This document shows positions 43,540 to 54,640 of a stretch of DNA of 64,000 bases, in pieces. The notes beneath the pieces are model-generated. The model saw only the letters and a program-made list of their open reading frames with translations, was not told the DNA's origin and searched no databases. Source of the stretch: Linanthus parryae (lineage: Eukaryota; Streptophyta; Magnoliopsida; Ericales; Polemoniaceae); assembly GCA_023055425.1 (NCBI GenBank), contig JALGPY010000074.1:228748-292747 (forward strand), read 5' to 3'. Numbering within the stretch: the first letter of the stretch is position 1; every line of letters begins with the position of its first letter. Made by a program: the position numbers and the translations under genes.

Positions 43540-46215
43540 TTATTGTGCTTCTCTGCCGTCTAGACATCGCAGCAAGTTGCCTTCATGGCCTCTTCGCCAA
43601 AGTAGGTTTTCCTGTACCACGTATCGAGACGCTTTCCTTTTCAATTTCTCGGCTTCTTTTCTTGACTCGGGCACGGTGCCCTGGGTGAGGAAATCGAATA
43701 GTGGCTTCCTCCAGTCCGTGTCGTCATCGGTTAGGGCGATGAGTAAAGAATCTTTGATTAGTGCGCAACTCTCGCACTTTCCTTGTATCAGGGCTGCGGC
43801 TGTTGACATGTCTGGCCAATGAATGCCATATCTCTGAGCCTTCCTGTAGATTGACACCTCGCTTTCTCCGCAAGCGTGTTGGTGAATCTTTTCTAACAAA
43901 AGTTGTCCCTCTCGCTCGGAGACGCATCGCATGAGTATTCCGCCAGGACCCTTGTAGTAGAGGGTGTTGTCATGTATGCAGTACCCTTTTGTGAGTGCCC
44001 AGCTTTCGCTGCTTGTGCCTTCCGCAATAGCTTGCAGGATTGCTTTCCGCCAGTCTGCATCATCCATGTGTTCGTCGTCGCACGCATCCTCTGTCAATGC
44101 TGACGATGTTCGCACTTCAATAGATATCTTTGCGGGACACTTGTCAATGCTGACCTTAGATCCCAAGGTTGCTAACGCGTCCGCGTGCCGGTTGTCTGCT
44201 CGGAGCTTGTGCTCGTACTTCACATCGCAGAATTGCTGCATCAGCTTTTGTACTAGGGTGCGGTAAGACAGGAGATTGATCTCCTTCAAACCATACTCGC
44301 CCGAGGCTTGCTTAACGATCAGCTTGGAATCTCCCATGACCGTTAAGTTGCTTACTTCCAAAGATTTCGCTGCACGGAGCCCTGCGATGAGAGCCTCATA
44401 TTCCGCTTCGTTGTTTGTGACTGCGAAGTTGAGCTTTGCGGACATCTGTATGACTTCCCCGTCTGGCTTTGTCAAGACTATCCCAATGCCTCCACCTTTC
44501 CTTGTGGACGAGCCGTCAAAGTGGAGCGTCCAATAGGGCACGTCGATTGCGTAGATCTCAGGGCCTTCGAGATCTTCCTCGATCACGGGCTCGTGGCTGT
44601 TGTCAGGGAACTGTGCCAACAGATCTGCTACCGCCTGCGACTTAATCGCTCGCGGTCGCACGCATGTGATATCGTATTGGGAAATGGTCATGTACCATTT
44701 CGCCAATCTCCCGCCCGGAGTAGTGTGAGTTAGCAAATACCGTATAGGGTCGCTCTTGGTGACCACTACTACTTTGTGCGATGCAAAATAGTGTTTCAAC
44801 TTCTCTATCACAAAGAATAAGGCAAGGCAATGACGTTCGATGTCTGTGTACCTTGATTCAGCAGGCTGCACGATGCGAGAGATGTAGTAGATAGGCCTCT
44901 CTTGGCCTTCATACTCCTGAGCCAAGAGCGCTCCTATAGATCTCCTTGTTGATGTCAGATATAGCAGGAGCGGCGATCCCAGTTGAGGTGCGATCATTAT
45001 TTTTGAGGACGTGAGTAAATCCTTCAGCTTCTCGAATGCGGCTTCGTGCTCTGAAGCCCAGTTGTACACAACGTCTTTCTTGAGGAGAGCACTAAAACAG
45101 CAGGTGATTTCCGCAATCGCTGGGATGAATCTTCGCAGATATGATAGCTTTCCCAAGAATGTTTTCAAGGTACTCTGGTTATGGGGTGGTGTCATGCTGG
45201 TGATAGCTGATACTTTCGCAGGGTCAGGCTCGATCCCTTGGCGATGAACCACGCATCCCAAGAATTTCCCTGATGTTACCCCGAACGCGCACTTCATGGG
45301 ATTCATTTTCAGTTGAAAACATCTGCATCTATTGAACACCTTTCGTAGATCTACGAGGTGATCTGCTTCGTGCTTGGATTTGACAACCAAGTCATCCACA
45401 TAGAATTCCACTTCTTTATGCATCATGTCGTGAAACAGAGCCATCATGGCCCGCTGATAGGTTGCACCCGCATTTTTGAGACCGAATGGCATTACGGTGT
45501 AATTGCACACCCCCACCGGAGTGATGAATGCAGTTTTCCGCGCATCTTCGGGATCCATCTTGATTTGATTGTACCCGCTGAAGCCGTCCATGAAACTGAA
45601 CATGCGATGGCCCGCTGTTGAATCGATAAGCAAATCGATGTTGGGCAGTGGGAAATCGTCCTTGGGGCATAAGCGATTGAGATCTCGGAAGTCCACGCAG
45701 ATGCGGAGCTGTCCGTTCTTTTTCACTACTGGCACGATATTGGCCAACCATGTGGGATGATGATTCGGCTCTATGAATTTGGCATCCAGGAGTTTGACAA
45801 TCTCCTGCTTGATTTTCACGTTAAGCTCCGGTCTGAAGCTCCTCGTACTCTGTTTTACCGGTTTAGACCCTGGGATAATGTCTAAACGGTGCATGGTGAT
45901 GCTTGTATCCAGGCCTGGCATTTCGTCGTACTCCCATGCGAACACATCCTTGTATTCAGTTAGGAGTTGTAGCAGTCCTTGCTCCTCTTCGCTTGTGAGG
46001 TCCGCACTTAGAAAGACTGGCCTTTTCTTTTCCTCGTTCGGGCTGAGGAACACTTCCTTTAGCTCTTGCTTTTGTGGTCTGGGCCTGTCTTCCATGCATT
46101 CAGGTGCTTCTTTGAGTTTCTCGTCTAGCGCGCCCTGTGTTGGCTCTTCCGTCAGCGCAATTTGCTCGATTTGATTGATTTGCCCAGGGATATCCCCATG
46201 CCCGCGTGAGGACAT
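43540..46215 (-). CDS. Tat pol: reverse transcriptase, RNase H, second RNase H
   Basis: 891 codons. RT about residues 110-290 with VDFRDLN (174-180), FMDGFSGY (208-215) and the catalytic YVDD (272-275). RT-linked RNase H about 410-500. Second, archaeal-type RNase H about 562-687 with Asp in LHFDGSS, Glu in NNEAEYEAL, Asp in VMGDSKL and Asp in NRHADALA. The start of integrase follows from about 760. The frame ends at a TAA where the left Tat copy has sense codons (EIQEFMEMSHQ against EAQ-stop-VMDLSHQ), so this is a nonsense mutation. The frame upstream of the first Met continues to a UGA at 46228-46230 and then into the linker ORF. Confidence 0.92.
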   Translation of the reverse strand: MSSRGHGDIPGQINQIEQIALTEEPTQGALDEKLKEAPECMEDRPRPQKQELKEVFLSPNEEKKRPVFLSADLTSEEEQGLLQLLTEYKDVFAWEYDEMPGLDTSITMHRLDIIPGSKPVKQSTRSFRPELNVKIKQEIVKLLDAKFIEPNHHPTWLANIVPVVKKNGQLRICVDFRDLNRLCPKDDFPLPNIDLLIDSTAGHRMFSFMDGFSGYNQIKMDPEDARKTAFITPVGVCNYTVMPFGLKNAGATYQRAMMALFHDMMHKEVEFYVDDLVVKSKHEADHLVDLRKVFNRCRCFQLKMNPMKCAFGVTSGKFLGCVVHRQGIEPDPAKVSAITSMTPPHNQSTLKTFLGKLSYLRRFIPAIAEITCCFSALLKKDVVYNWASEHEAAFEKLKDLLTSSKIMIAPQLGSPLLLYLTSTRRSIGALLAQEYEGQERPIYYISRIVQPAESRYTDIERHCLALFFVIEKLKHYFASHKVVVVTKSDPIRYLLTHTTPGGRLAKWYMTISQYDITCVRPRAIKSQAVADLLAQFPDNSHEPVIEEDLEGPEIYAIDVPYWTLHFDGSSTRKGGGIGIVLTKPDGEVIQMSAKLNFAVTNNEAEYEALIAGLRAAKSLEVSNLTVMGDSKLIVKQASGEYGLKEINLLSYRTLVQKLMQQFCDVKYEHKLRADNRHADALATLGSKVSIDKCPAKISIEVRTSSALTEDACDDEHMDDADWRKAILQAIAEGTSSESWALTKGYCIHDNTLYYKGPGGILMRCVSEREGQLLLEKIHQHACGESEVSIYRKAQRYGIHWPDMSTAAALIQGKCESCALIKDSLLIALTDDDTDWRKPLFDFLTQGTVPESRKEAEKLKRKASRYVVQENLLWRRGHEGNLLRCLDGREAQ

Positions 46216-46227
46216 CCCCGCGCACCT

Positions 46228-46600
46228 TCATATGCGATAGCATTTCTTCCCATTGGCGTAGAAGCTCTCTATCTCCTTGCCCTCGGGGTCATGCTTTGCG
46301 ATCCTCTTAAGAGTATACACGTTCTTTCGATGATATGCGATACGCGACGCCTCTTCGCGTGTAGACGGCTTTTCCTTGGCATCTTCCCTTGTCACCATTA
46401 CTCCCGCAGGTGACTGATCCTTGATGTCCTCCCAGAGGGGCAAAGGAGTAGGGTTGAATGGTCCTGGTGTTTGCTCGTCCGCCATCTCATTGAACCACAC
46501 CGCTTCACTGAGATGTGCTTCGTCCAGGTTGAATGGGTTCGTCGAAGCCGGTATCTCGACTATTCTGTCGTTCCAGATAGCTTTCATAACCTGGTGAGCC
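46228..46600 (-). CDS. Tat protease-RT linker segment
   Basis: After the frameshift near 46595 the reading continues as TAHQVMKAIWNDRIVEIPAS, then NPFNLDEAHLSEAVWFNEM to a UGA at 46228-46230. It is in the same frame as the RT ORF, separated by that UGA and four codons. In Tat proteins the protease is followed by such a hydrophilic linker. The open frame starts upstream of 46600 only by overlap with the protease frame. Confidence 0.7.
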
Positions 46601-48839
46601 GTGAAGGAACTGCGTCGAAGCGATGAATCCAGGCTCGACCTATAATCATGTGGTACGTGGTGTTCGCGTCTATGACATAGAGCTTCGCTGAGCACTTGAT
46701 TTTGCCAATCTGAACGCCCAGGCGGATCCATCCGATCGTCATTCTAGAGTCGCTTCCGAATCCCATAAGCGGAGATGGACGTCTGACGATTTTGTGCTCG
46801 GGGATCCCTGCTAGCTTCAGTGTGTGGAGCGAAACGACATTGACCGCTGCTCCTCCATCGACGAACGCTCGTTTGAACTCGACGCCATTGATGATGGCGG
46901 TCACGTACAGAGGTCTTTGGTGGCTCGCCTCCGTCTTCATGTCGCTGGCAGAAAAGGTCATAATCTTTTCTGTAGAGCGGGATGCCCTGATGACTTTCCC
47001 ATTGGAGACTACGAGGTCCTCCTCGTAGTCCTCTGCTATTCTCAAGATTGCTGTCGTCATATCTGTCCGGCACTTCTCGGAGAAGTTCATCTCATCGAAG
47101 AATCTGCTGAAGCCATGCGACCCTTTCATGCGGTCGGCACGTTCATCCTCCGTGTCCATGCTGTAGTCGTCGTCTTCATGGACCTCGGCAACGATGGGTA
47201 GACCATCCTCTGCGACTTCTTCCAAGTTAACAATCGAGATCATGGCGACCTCTTTGCCTTTCGGGCCCTGCTCCGCGTGAGCAGGAAGTGGGTTGTTGCG
47301 CACGTCCTTTCTGTGATCGCTGACGATTAGCTCGCCGTTCTTCATCTTCTGATCGAATGTAAACCTGAGCTTTTTACATTCCGCCGTGGGGTGCATGACC
47401 TTGCCATGGTACTCGCACCACTTAGGGTCCCTCACCATCTCCTTGGAGGGTGTTTTCTCGAGCGGTGGCAGGACGCCGTCCTTGCGCCACTGTCTGCAGA
47501 GGTCGCTTGCTTCCTCTACTGAGCATGGCAGAGGCGGTACATCGAAGTTCACAACCTTCGCTTGCTTCTGGGGCGAAACTGTATTGACCTCAGCTTCGCG
47601 TCCCCTCTTGTAGCTAAATCTCCCGATCTTGTATGTAGCGCCGCTCGAAGGTCGCTCCGGAGCGCTCTTCTTTTTCTGTCTCTCGACTATAGGCTCGATG
47701 TTCTTCGTGCATTCGATTAGCTTTGAAAACGTAGGTGTTTGCAAATTGATGAGCATACCTTTGTATTCATCTCGCATGCATTGCAGGCATATCTCTACGA
47801 GTCGGCTTTCGGGCATTGGATCTTTGCACTCCAAGGATTTCGCCCTGAATTTCTTGATGAAAGTGATTCCGTCCTCCTCGCGCTTCTGATACATCCGCGA
47901 GAGATGGATCATCGTCACCTTTTCTTCCATCTGGAAGAACTTGGTATAGAACTTCTGGACCATGTCGTCCCAAGTCTTCACGGATCCGGCTTCCAATGTT
48001 CGGTACCATTTGTATGCTACGTTCCCTAGAGATTTTGGGAACTCTCGCATCAGCAGCTTGGGATCAGCTCCGTGCGGGCCCATGACATCAATGAAACGCA
48101 TGACATGCTCATGAGCGTTTCCATTGACGTCTTCGAACTTATCCCATTTAGGAGCCTTGTACCCCGCCGGGTTAGGCATGAGATAGATCTCTCGTGAAAT
48201 AGGTGGATCGTTGTCTAACTTCGGGATAATGGTATCCGCAAATGACTGATGAGCCAGAATAGTGTCTACGCGCTTCTGCAGAGACGTCATGCATTCTGGA
48301 ATGCTCCCCTCGGTAGTTGATGGAGGGGTTGCCGTAGGCGGTGGCGACACATACGCCGCCGGAGGGTTGGGAGCATACTGACTACCCGTATTCCCCCAGA
48401 TCGCCGTTGGGGGAGGCAAAGGGTACTGCAGAGTTGGGTTAGACGCCAAAGCCGAGGGCTGAGGAGTGTGAGCAGCGAGAGGCAGCATCTGGGCCGTTGA
48501 CCCCTGAACCGAAGGCAGCTGCGTAGTCGCCGGTGGAGTCTGCAGATTGGGGTTGGGAGGTGTGGTTGACACTCCCAATCCTGGAGCGGTAGGGGCTCCT
48601 CCTCCTTGAGGGGCAGCGGTGGCTGGCGAAGGGTTTGGTGCAAGGGTGCCCAGAACGGCCAAGATCCGTTCTAATTGCGCAGACTGAGCCTTGAGAGCTT
48701 TCGCCTGACTCTGAACAGTGGCATCCAAAGACTCTAGCGTGGGTGTCTCGCCGGGAGTCGTAGGAGTACGGCGGGTCTCGTCTCCCGATGGTGCTTCAGT
48801 GGAAGGCGATCTGTTGCTGACATCATCCTCCTGAGACAT
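46584..48839 (-). CDS. Tat gag and protease
   Basis: The first ATG (MSQEDDVSNRSP) is at 48837-48839, 20 bp inside the primer binding site; a GTG further up would overlap that site and is not used. About 751 residues. Residues 1-200 are Pro/Ala/Thr-rich. The capsid domain lies about 235-385 (MREFPKSLGNVAYKWYRTL, FFQMEEKVTMIHLSRMYQK). The protease near the C-terminus has FVDGGAAVNVVSLHTL, with the DGG form seen in this lineage instead of DTG/DSG, and ends IIGRAWIHRFDAVPS. A one-base deletion near 46595 puts the frame out of register with the linker and RT. Gag would form the particle; the protease cleaves the polyprotein. Confidence 0.9.
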   Translation of the reverse strand: MSQEDDVSNRSPSTEAPSGDETRRTPTTPGETPTLESLDATVQSQAKALKAQSAQLERILAVLGTLAPNPSPATAAPQGGGAPTAPGLGVSTTPPNPNLQTPPATTQLPSVQGSTAQMLPLAAHTPQPSALASNPTLQYPLPPPTAIWGNTGSQYAPNPPAAYVSPPPTATPPSTTEGSIPECMTSLQKRVDTILAHQSFADTIIPKLDNDPPISREIYLMPNPAGYKAPKWDKFEDVNGNAHEHVMRFIDVMGPHGADPKLLMREFPKSLGNVAYKWYRTLEAGSVKTWDDMVQKFYTKFFQMEEKVTMIHLSRMYQKREEDGITFIKKFRAKSLECKDPMPESRLVEICLQCMRDEYKGMLINLQTPTFSKLIECTKNIEPIVERQKKKSAPERPSSGATYKIGRFSYKRGREAEVNTVSPQKQAKVVNFDVPPLPCSVEEASDLCRQWRKDGVLPPLEKTPSKEMVRDPKWCEYHGKVMHPTAECKKLRFTFDQKMKNGELIVSDHRKDVRNNPLPAHAEQGPKGKEVAMISIVNLEEVAEDGLPIVAEVHEDDDYSMDTEDERADRMKGSHGFSRFFDEMNFSEKCRTDMTTAILRIAEDYEEDLVVSNGKVIRASRSTEKIMTFSASDMKTEASHQRPLYVTAIINGVEFKRAFVDGGAAVNVVSLHTLKLAGIPEHKIVRRPSPLMGFGSDSRMTIGWIRLGVQIGKIKCSAKLYVIDANTTYHMIIGRAWIHRFDAVPSRLTRL

Positions 48840-48858
48840 GGTTGCTTTTGTTGGTAAG

Positions 48859-48876
48859 TTCACGTCGGGTTCACCA
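48859..48876 (-). other. primer binding site, complementary to tRNA-Trp
   Basis: Minus strand TGGTGAACCCGACGTGAA, three bases after the 5' LTR. Its complement TTCACGTCGGGTTCACCA fits the 3' end of plant tRNA-Trp: T-stem CACGT, acceptor strand CGGGTTC, discriminator A, CCA. The assignment rests on recalled tRNA sequence and the consistent cloverleaf pairing. Confidence 0.75.
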
Positions 48877-48879
48877 AAA

Positions 48880-49506
48880 TGTGCACAAGAGATTCCGGCG
48901 GGGAGACCTCTGTGTACACCGTATGTAGTGGATCAAGGATCGCACAGGAAGAGAGGGGTTGTGTGTAGGGAGAGAGTAAGGCAGTAGCAATGTCTGAGAG
49001 AGAGACAGATGTTTGGCAGAGCTTCCGCGTATGGCAAGTGTGTTCTCCTTTGTATGGAAAGGTTGACGATCTATATATACTGGAGAACGTGACCGTTGTA
49101 GTGTGGTTAATGCGCCCATTAATGGCGGCTTAATTAGCTTAACCATAACGGCACGTTCGTCCGAGTATATAGGGACCGTTACAGCACGTGGTGCGCGAAT
49201 ACCGGAACCGTTACGAGGTTGACCGGGTTTGACCGGATTGACCGGGTTTATGGAGCTCGTGCCATAAATCTCTCAAAACAGTTACTAAAGGTCGCGTGCG
49301 GGCTTGGCTCGCACGCGACAGGGCTTACTCTAGCCTCCAAACCACAAAGTCCCTACAAGTCCCGTGCAGTGGTATGCGAGGGCTCTGTCTCGCAGCCCCC
49401 ACATGGATCAGCTCGGCTGGTGATCCAGTGTGTGTGGAGCACAATATGGTGTGCTGGATGGTTGCCACGTGGCCAAGATCTGTCAGCTCAGAAAGCACTA
49501 TCTACA
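48880..49506 (-). repeat. 5' LTR of the complete Tat element
   Basis: Partner of 33983-34609; only three substitutions seen (near 49008, 49218 and 49503). On the minus strand TATA-like motifs are at 49166-49172 (CCCTATATACTC) and 49071-49080. The conserved hairpin is at 49291-49319. The TSD copy follows at 49507-49511. Confidence 0.95.
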
Positions 49507-51484
49507 GCTATCAAAATAGATATGGAGAAGGCTTATGACAGACTTGAGTGGAGCTTCATTTCCTCAGTGCTGAAATGGGATGGCTTCCCTATGAAGTTTA
49601 GAGGGTGTGATTGAAAAGTGTGTGCAAACAGTGTCCTTATCCATCATCATTAATGGCTCCCCCTCTGTCAAGTTTAATCCATCTTGTGGCATAAGACAGG
49701 TACACCCCCTGTCCCCTAGTCTTTTCATTATGTGCTCTGAAGTGCTGCCCAGAATTCTGCATTTTCTCTTGAGGATAACCTGATTAATGGCATTAAGTTA
49801 GCTAAAAAGTGTGATCATGCGGAGCACCTTATGTTTGCTGATGATTTGGTCTTTTTGGAAGAGCAAATCTAAAGGAGGCTCAAAATCTCAATCTTTGTCT
49901 TAAGCTTTATGAAGACATCTCAGGCCAGAGGGTGAATAAAGGTAATTCCTCAAATTTTTTTAGAAAAAATACTAGCACCTCCGTGAAAAGAGCTATTAGC
50001 GAGTCCACTCACCTGCAGAAAGGGGACAACAAGGCCATCTACGTGGGACTTCCTATGTTCTTGATTAAGCCGGGAGGGATGATTTCCAAACTCCCATGGA
50101 AAATCTAACTAGAAAAGTGGCTGGTTGGAAGGCTTCTACCCTCTCATATGGGGGTAGATACACTCTTATTGAAACTGTACTCAATTCCATGCCATCCTAT
50201 GCCATGTCTGTTTACAAGCTTCCTATTAGATTGGTTCATAAGATGGATGCAAATTGTGCTAACTTTTGGTGGGGATCTACAAATAGGAGAAAGAAATCCA
50301 CCCGAGCAGCTGGGAGACTCCGTGTAGGCCAAATAGAGAGGGTGGTATGGGTTTCAGAATTATGAGCAATCATAATGAGGCTCTTTTAGCTAAGCTTGCT
50401 TGGCAATTGTGGACTGGAAAGGAATCCTTGTGGGTAAAGCTGCTGCTGGAGAAATACTGCTCAAGGATTGAGTTCAATAGAATTGATGAGAAGAAGACTG
50501 CCTCCTACTTCTGGGAAGGGGTCCTTAGAGCTAGAGAAATCATTGAGCCTAGTGCTATCTGGAGAGGGGGTGATCGTAACAACATTACTATATGGGAGGA
50601 CCCTTGGGTTCAAAACTTGGAGTTGACCCAAAGCCCCTGATGATGTGTGGAGAGCTCCAAAGATTACGGAGGACCTAATTGCTTGGTATTTGAAAAGGTG
50701 GAATAGTGACTTGTTGCAAAGATGGTTTACTGAAGAAGAACAAAAGGATATTCAATGTATTGGGTGTGGATGAAAGAAAGAAATGACAGTGTAACCACAA
50801 AATCAGCCTATTTAGCCTAAAGAGCTTAGAGATAAACCACAAATGAGGATAAAATATGGAAATGGATCTGGAAAGGAAGACTACACAATAGATTGAAATT
50901 TATGCTTTGGAGAGTGGCTAGTGATCTTCTCCCTTTCAAAGCAAGAGGAAGTAGTGAAGGTATGTGCCCTCTTTTTGAGCAGTGCATTGCGAATTATGTC
51001 CATTTGTTCTTTACTTGTGAGGTGGCTAGGGATTGTGGTTCCACTTTGGACACATTAGAGTGGATGCATACCCTGATGGAAGCATAAAAGATTGGTTAAA
51101 CAAGGTTATGGACCCAAATGAAGAGCTAAACAAGGCATTAGAGCACAAAGAATGGTTGAAACGCCTGTGAGCTATGATAATGGAAAAGATCTGGTTACCC
51201 ATAAATGCCATCATCAGAGAGCACAAACGGTCTTGCTCCAACCTCCTTGCTGACATTGATAGAGAATGGTGGGAGCACTCTCCGAACTTGAAGCTTGTTA
51301 GGACCAGAGTTGATCCCGGGACTGAGTCTATTTTGTAAACTTCCCTAGGTCCAGGTCTGATTAAATTAATTGTGATGCTGGAGTTAAAAATGGGTATTTT
51401 ATAGCTGGATTTGTGGTAAGAAATGAGGAAAACTGGATGCTAGCAGCTTGAGCTATTAAAGGGGTTGGAGTTGATGTTGAATAA
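49507..51484 (+). pseudogene. LINE RT, zf-RVT and N-terminal RNase H (inverted block, right part)
   Basis: AIKIDMEKAYDRLEWSFISS resumes RT after the Tat element. LMFADDLVFLEE (near 49830) is the catalytic motif. KVAGWKASTLSYGGRYTLIE and LNSMPSYAMSVYKLP belong to the thumb. LKFMLWRVASDLLPFKARGS with a Cys-containing segment (50885-51040) is zf-RVT. NCDAGVKNGYFIAGFVVRNE, then ENWMLAA, near 51370-51450 is the start of RNase H, which breaks off at GVDVE. Many frame breaks. Confidence 0.83.
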
Positions 51485-52850
51485 TCAATCCATCGGGCCC
51501 ATGGGCCTTAAAGATTCCGATTTGAAAAAGACTATCATAAATTTCATCATCAGAGGGGATAGCACACAAGTCAAGCCACTGTTCTTCATTGATCTTATTA
51601 GGAAACAAATCTTCCATCCGAGCTGGTATATTGATATCTTTGGCTTAGAACAAATTTCTATAAAAATTGCAAGACTCTTTTTCAATATCGGCATTAGAAT
51701 GTGCATACTCACCATTATCTTTAACGACTATGTTGATTGTGTTTTGTGGCCCCTTATAGCTACAGTAGTATGGAAGAATTTTGTATTACAGTCACCATCT
51801 TTAAGCCACTGCACCCTACCTTTTTGCTTCCAAATAATATCATGTCTTCTAAGGAGCTCCTTAAGTTGATTCTTTAACCTTCTCTCTTCAGCAGCTGTAC
51901 TCATTTTGTTGCACTGTTGAGTCTTCAAAATATCATCTTGTGTCTGCTTTAGATTATGATGAAGGTTGCCAAAACTTTCTCTATTCCATTTCAGAAGAGC
52001 AGCTTAGTTTCTATGATGTTTGAGTTCGAGTTATCAACAACACTCCTATCATTGCCACTTCTCCAATGATTCCCAATGACATCTCTACACCCATCATCTC
52101 TAACCCACATTGCCTCGAACCTAAAAGGTCTAGAGAACCTCCTTCTTCTAGGCTCCAAATCCCGCAATAATGGTACATGATCTGAAGTATTGGCTGTGTG
52201 ATGAATGATTACAGCTCTAGGGTACATTTTCCTCCATTCACTATCACATAAACCCCTATCCAATCTTTGTTTGATAGTCCTTTTCTCCCACCCATTACAC
52301 CATGTGAACTTTAAGCCAATATAACCCATATCAATAAGCCCTAAATCTTGCACCATCTTGTTAAGACCTCCTTTAGATGAACTAGCCACTGTCCTACCCC
52401 CAAACTTGTCAACCTAACTCATGACTTCATTGAAGTCCCCAATTACAACCATTTGCAAAAAACAAATGTTATGAATCATAGCAGTTTGTTTCCACAAATT
52501 GTTTCTTGCTCCCTCATGGCAAGGATCATAAATGCAATTAACGATCCAAGGAGCCTTGTCTTCTTTACTGTGGACTAAAATAATAATAAGCCATCTACTT
52601 TTGAAAACAACCTCTAACTGTTCCTTTTTCTTGCACATAAACATAATACCACAACTTTTTTCCAACATGATCACTACCTTCAAAATTATCAAAACCCAAA
52701 CGAGAAAACTGATTAACACACTGGCTGGATTTGATTTTTGTTTCTGACAAGAAGCACCAGCTTAAATCCTCTTGCCTTATTAGGGACTTCACCTGTCGAA
52801 TTGCCGGGGTCAGTCCCAACCCTCAGCAATTCCACGTTCATCCTCTCATT
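51485..52850 (-). pseudogene. LINE ORF2: endonuclease and start of RT
   Basis: Minus strand, from about 52850: SLIRQEDLSWCFLSETKIKS, SRLGFDNFEGSD, WIVNCIYDPCHEGARNNLW, MVVIGDFNEVMS. Then GYIGLKFTWCNGWEKRTIKQ, RLDRGLCDSEW and HHTANTSDHVPLLRDLEP carry the conserved Asn, Asp and SDH residues of the apurinic-type endonuclease. RVQWLKDGDCNTKFFH is the linker before RT. It ends at HGPDG (51489-51503), where RT continues on the other strand at 33641. Several stops. Confidence 0.85.
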
Positions 52851-52899
52851 TGGGGGTGGGGGCGTGATAAGGCCGGCCTCCTCAGCCATGTAGGTTCCC

Positions 52900-54640
52900 T
52901 CTTGTTCTTTCATCAACCTGTTTCTTTCTTGACTCCAGAATACACCATCAGACTCCGGAATACACCATCAGCTCCTCTTGTAATCATTCTTCTCACCGGT
53001 AGTAATTTCACGGAGTGCAGCTATTCCCTTTTCCCTCGTCCACAAATGGGACCTCTATAGATTCCATATCTTCAACTTCATTGCTCCCACCTTCCCCATA
53101 TATCACTTTTGTTTTTTTTCTTCCCCTTATTGGCTTCTGTGTTCGCTGTTCTCTTTTAAGTTGCACCTTGGTACTAAAATCTTCCGCCATAAGCTTATTA
53201 ACCACCATATGCCTGGAGTCCATCTTGAAAGCATCCATATCCAGCGTCTTCGTCTTGACCCCACCTTGTAATTTCCTGTGAATCTCTTATTTCAACTGAT
53301 TTTCCTCATCTCTCAGTTCTTCTTCTTCAATTTTCTCAACCCTAGAATACATTATCGATGACGATCCTTTTTTTTCCAAACGACACTGAGTTACTCGAAT
53401 CTCTTTCGCTTCTTCCATTTGGGTTAGTGATTTGGGCTAACACTTCCCCTAAACATTGGACTTGGTCCAAAGGTTGTTGGTAGCTAGGTTTTATTTTTGT
53501 TGGGTCAACGCTTGGGCTAATTGAAATATTATAATTAACCACCATTGGCCCAACTTCCATACTTCGCCCAATTGTAGACTTTGGCCCAATTTTTTGAGTG
53601 TAATTCTTATTTCCTTCTTCCTTCAAAACCCTACCAGCAATACTCCCTCATTCGCTGCAATTTCGTTCCTCCAGATCATCGTTCCGTACGAAAATCTTAC
53701 CAATATGTTCTCTTCTATCATCAATCGCTGGTATTCTCTGACATTTCCGTTATTCTCACCGATTTTTGTGCATTGTCCTTTTCCACCTGGACACGTCCTC
53801 CTCTGAATTCCACGAGTTTCCCTATCCCCTAATTTGGCTCACGCACCGCCGGTTCTATCCTCCACCAACCTCTCTGCATTTTTGCGACTGCCACTAATCA
53901 ATTTTCCGTTCAGCTGTCTGGCCTTTATACTTCCAAATCCCCATTGTTTCCCATCTTTTGCTCTAAGACGAGGACCATATCCTGATTTCAGTCCTTCTTC
54001 CTATGAAAGATGCTTGCATTTTTCCTTCTCATGGCCTATTCTACCGCATCGGTAGCAAAATTTCATCAGTTTCTCGTGTTGGAAGGGAACCCAGATGGAT
54101 GAGCCATTCTTGAGCTGTAGATAAAATCTTCTTTCCAGGGGTTTCGAAGTATCTACTCGAATCCTCAGCCTCATCGGCGACATTACCGTTTCTTCTTCGT
54201 TCTATTCATTAACCGCATCAATCCCTATGACTTCACCGATAACACTCCTATCTTCCTTGCGTTCTTCACTACCAGCTTCTCCAATGGTAGCTGATGAACA
54301 TGAACCAGAAATCGCAATCCTTAAAACAGAGGATCTCTGGGTTCGTCTCGCTTTGGAACCACCTCATTACCAACAAATTATTTTTAACTGCCTAGGGCGT
54401 ACCATCCCACACCCTAGCACAATCCTCTTCGTCTTCAAAATCAAAGAAGAAAAGGTTCTCACCATGAGCTACTACCGCGAAAACAGCTTTACTCTTCCAA
54501 ACCGCCCTGAAAATTGAATAAATCGTTGAGGCCTCACCTCTCTCTCTTATCAAGAACTTTACCAAATAAACAACGATTATTCAGTGCCTTAATGGAGCCT
54601 CCCCCGTCATGTCATGATAGAGTGATCAGAGATTTTGTAG
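52900..54640 (-). pseudogene. LINE ORF1 (gag-like, DUF4283 and CCHC knuckle)
   Basis: Minus strand: an N-terminal DUF4283-like part (about 54590-54200, with LVMRWFQSETNPEIL), then RLRIRVDTSKPLERRFYLQL and the zinc knuckle CYRCGRIGHEKEKC (54010-54055). The C-terminal half is basic, Ser/Pro-rich and broken by frameshifts. ORF1 proteins of plant LINEs bind the element RNA. Confidence 0.75.

Larger units (their letters stand above)
33983..49506 (-). mobile_element. complete young Tat-lineage Ty3/gypsy retrotransposon (15.5 kb)
   Basis: LTRs of 627 bp each differ at three positions by my alignment, and a perfect TSD GCTAT lies at 33978-33982 and 49507-49511. From right to left: 5' LTR, tRNA-Trp primer site, gag-protease, RT-RNase H-second RNase H, integrase, a tandem-repeat region, a plus-strand gene block, purine tract, 3' LTR. 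The second RNase H between RNase H and integrase is a Tat hallmark. The coding region carries several lesions despite the near-identical LTRs, so it probably moved with proteins supplied by another copy. Confidence 0.93.

Noticed and set aside
48861..48863. GTG as start of gag, eight codons before the first ATG
   Set aside because: It overlaps the primer binding site and plant retrotransposon gag starts with ATG; MSQEDD at 48839 is the better start.
43540..48863. Numerous plus-strand open frames of 60-167 codons opposite gag-pol
   Set aside because: They are antisense shadows of the long gag and pol ORFs and show no domain of their own; unlike 35296-39584 they overlap a real coding strand.
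48859..48876. A tRNA gene fragment at the element edge
   Set aside because: Only the 18 nt complementary to the primer tRNA are present, as expected for a primer binding site.
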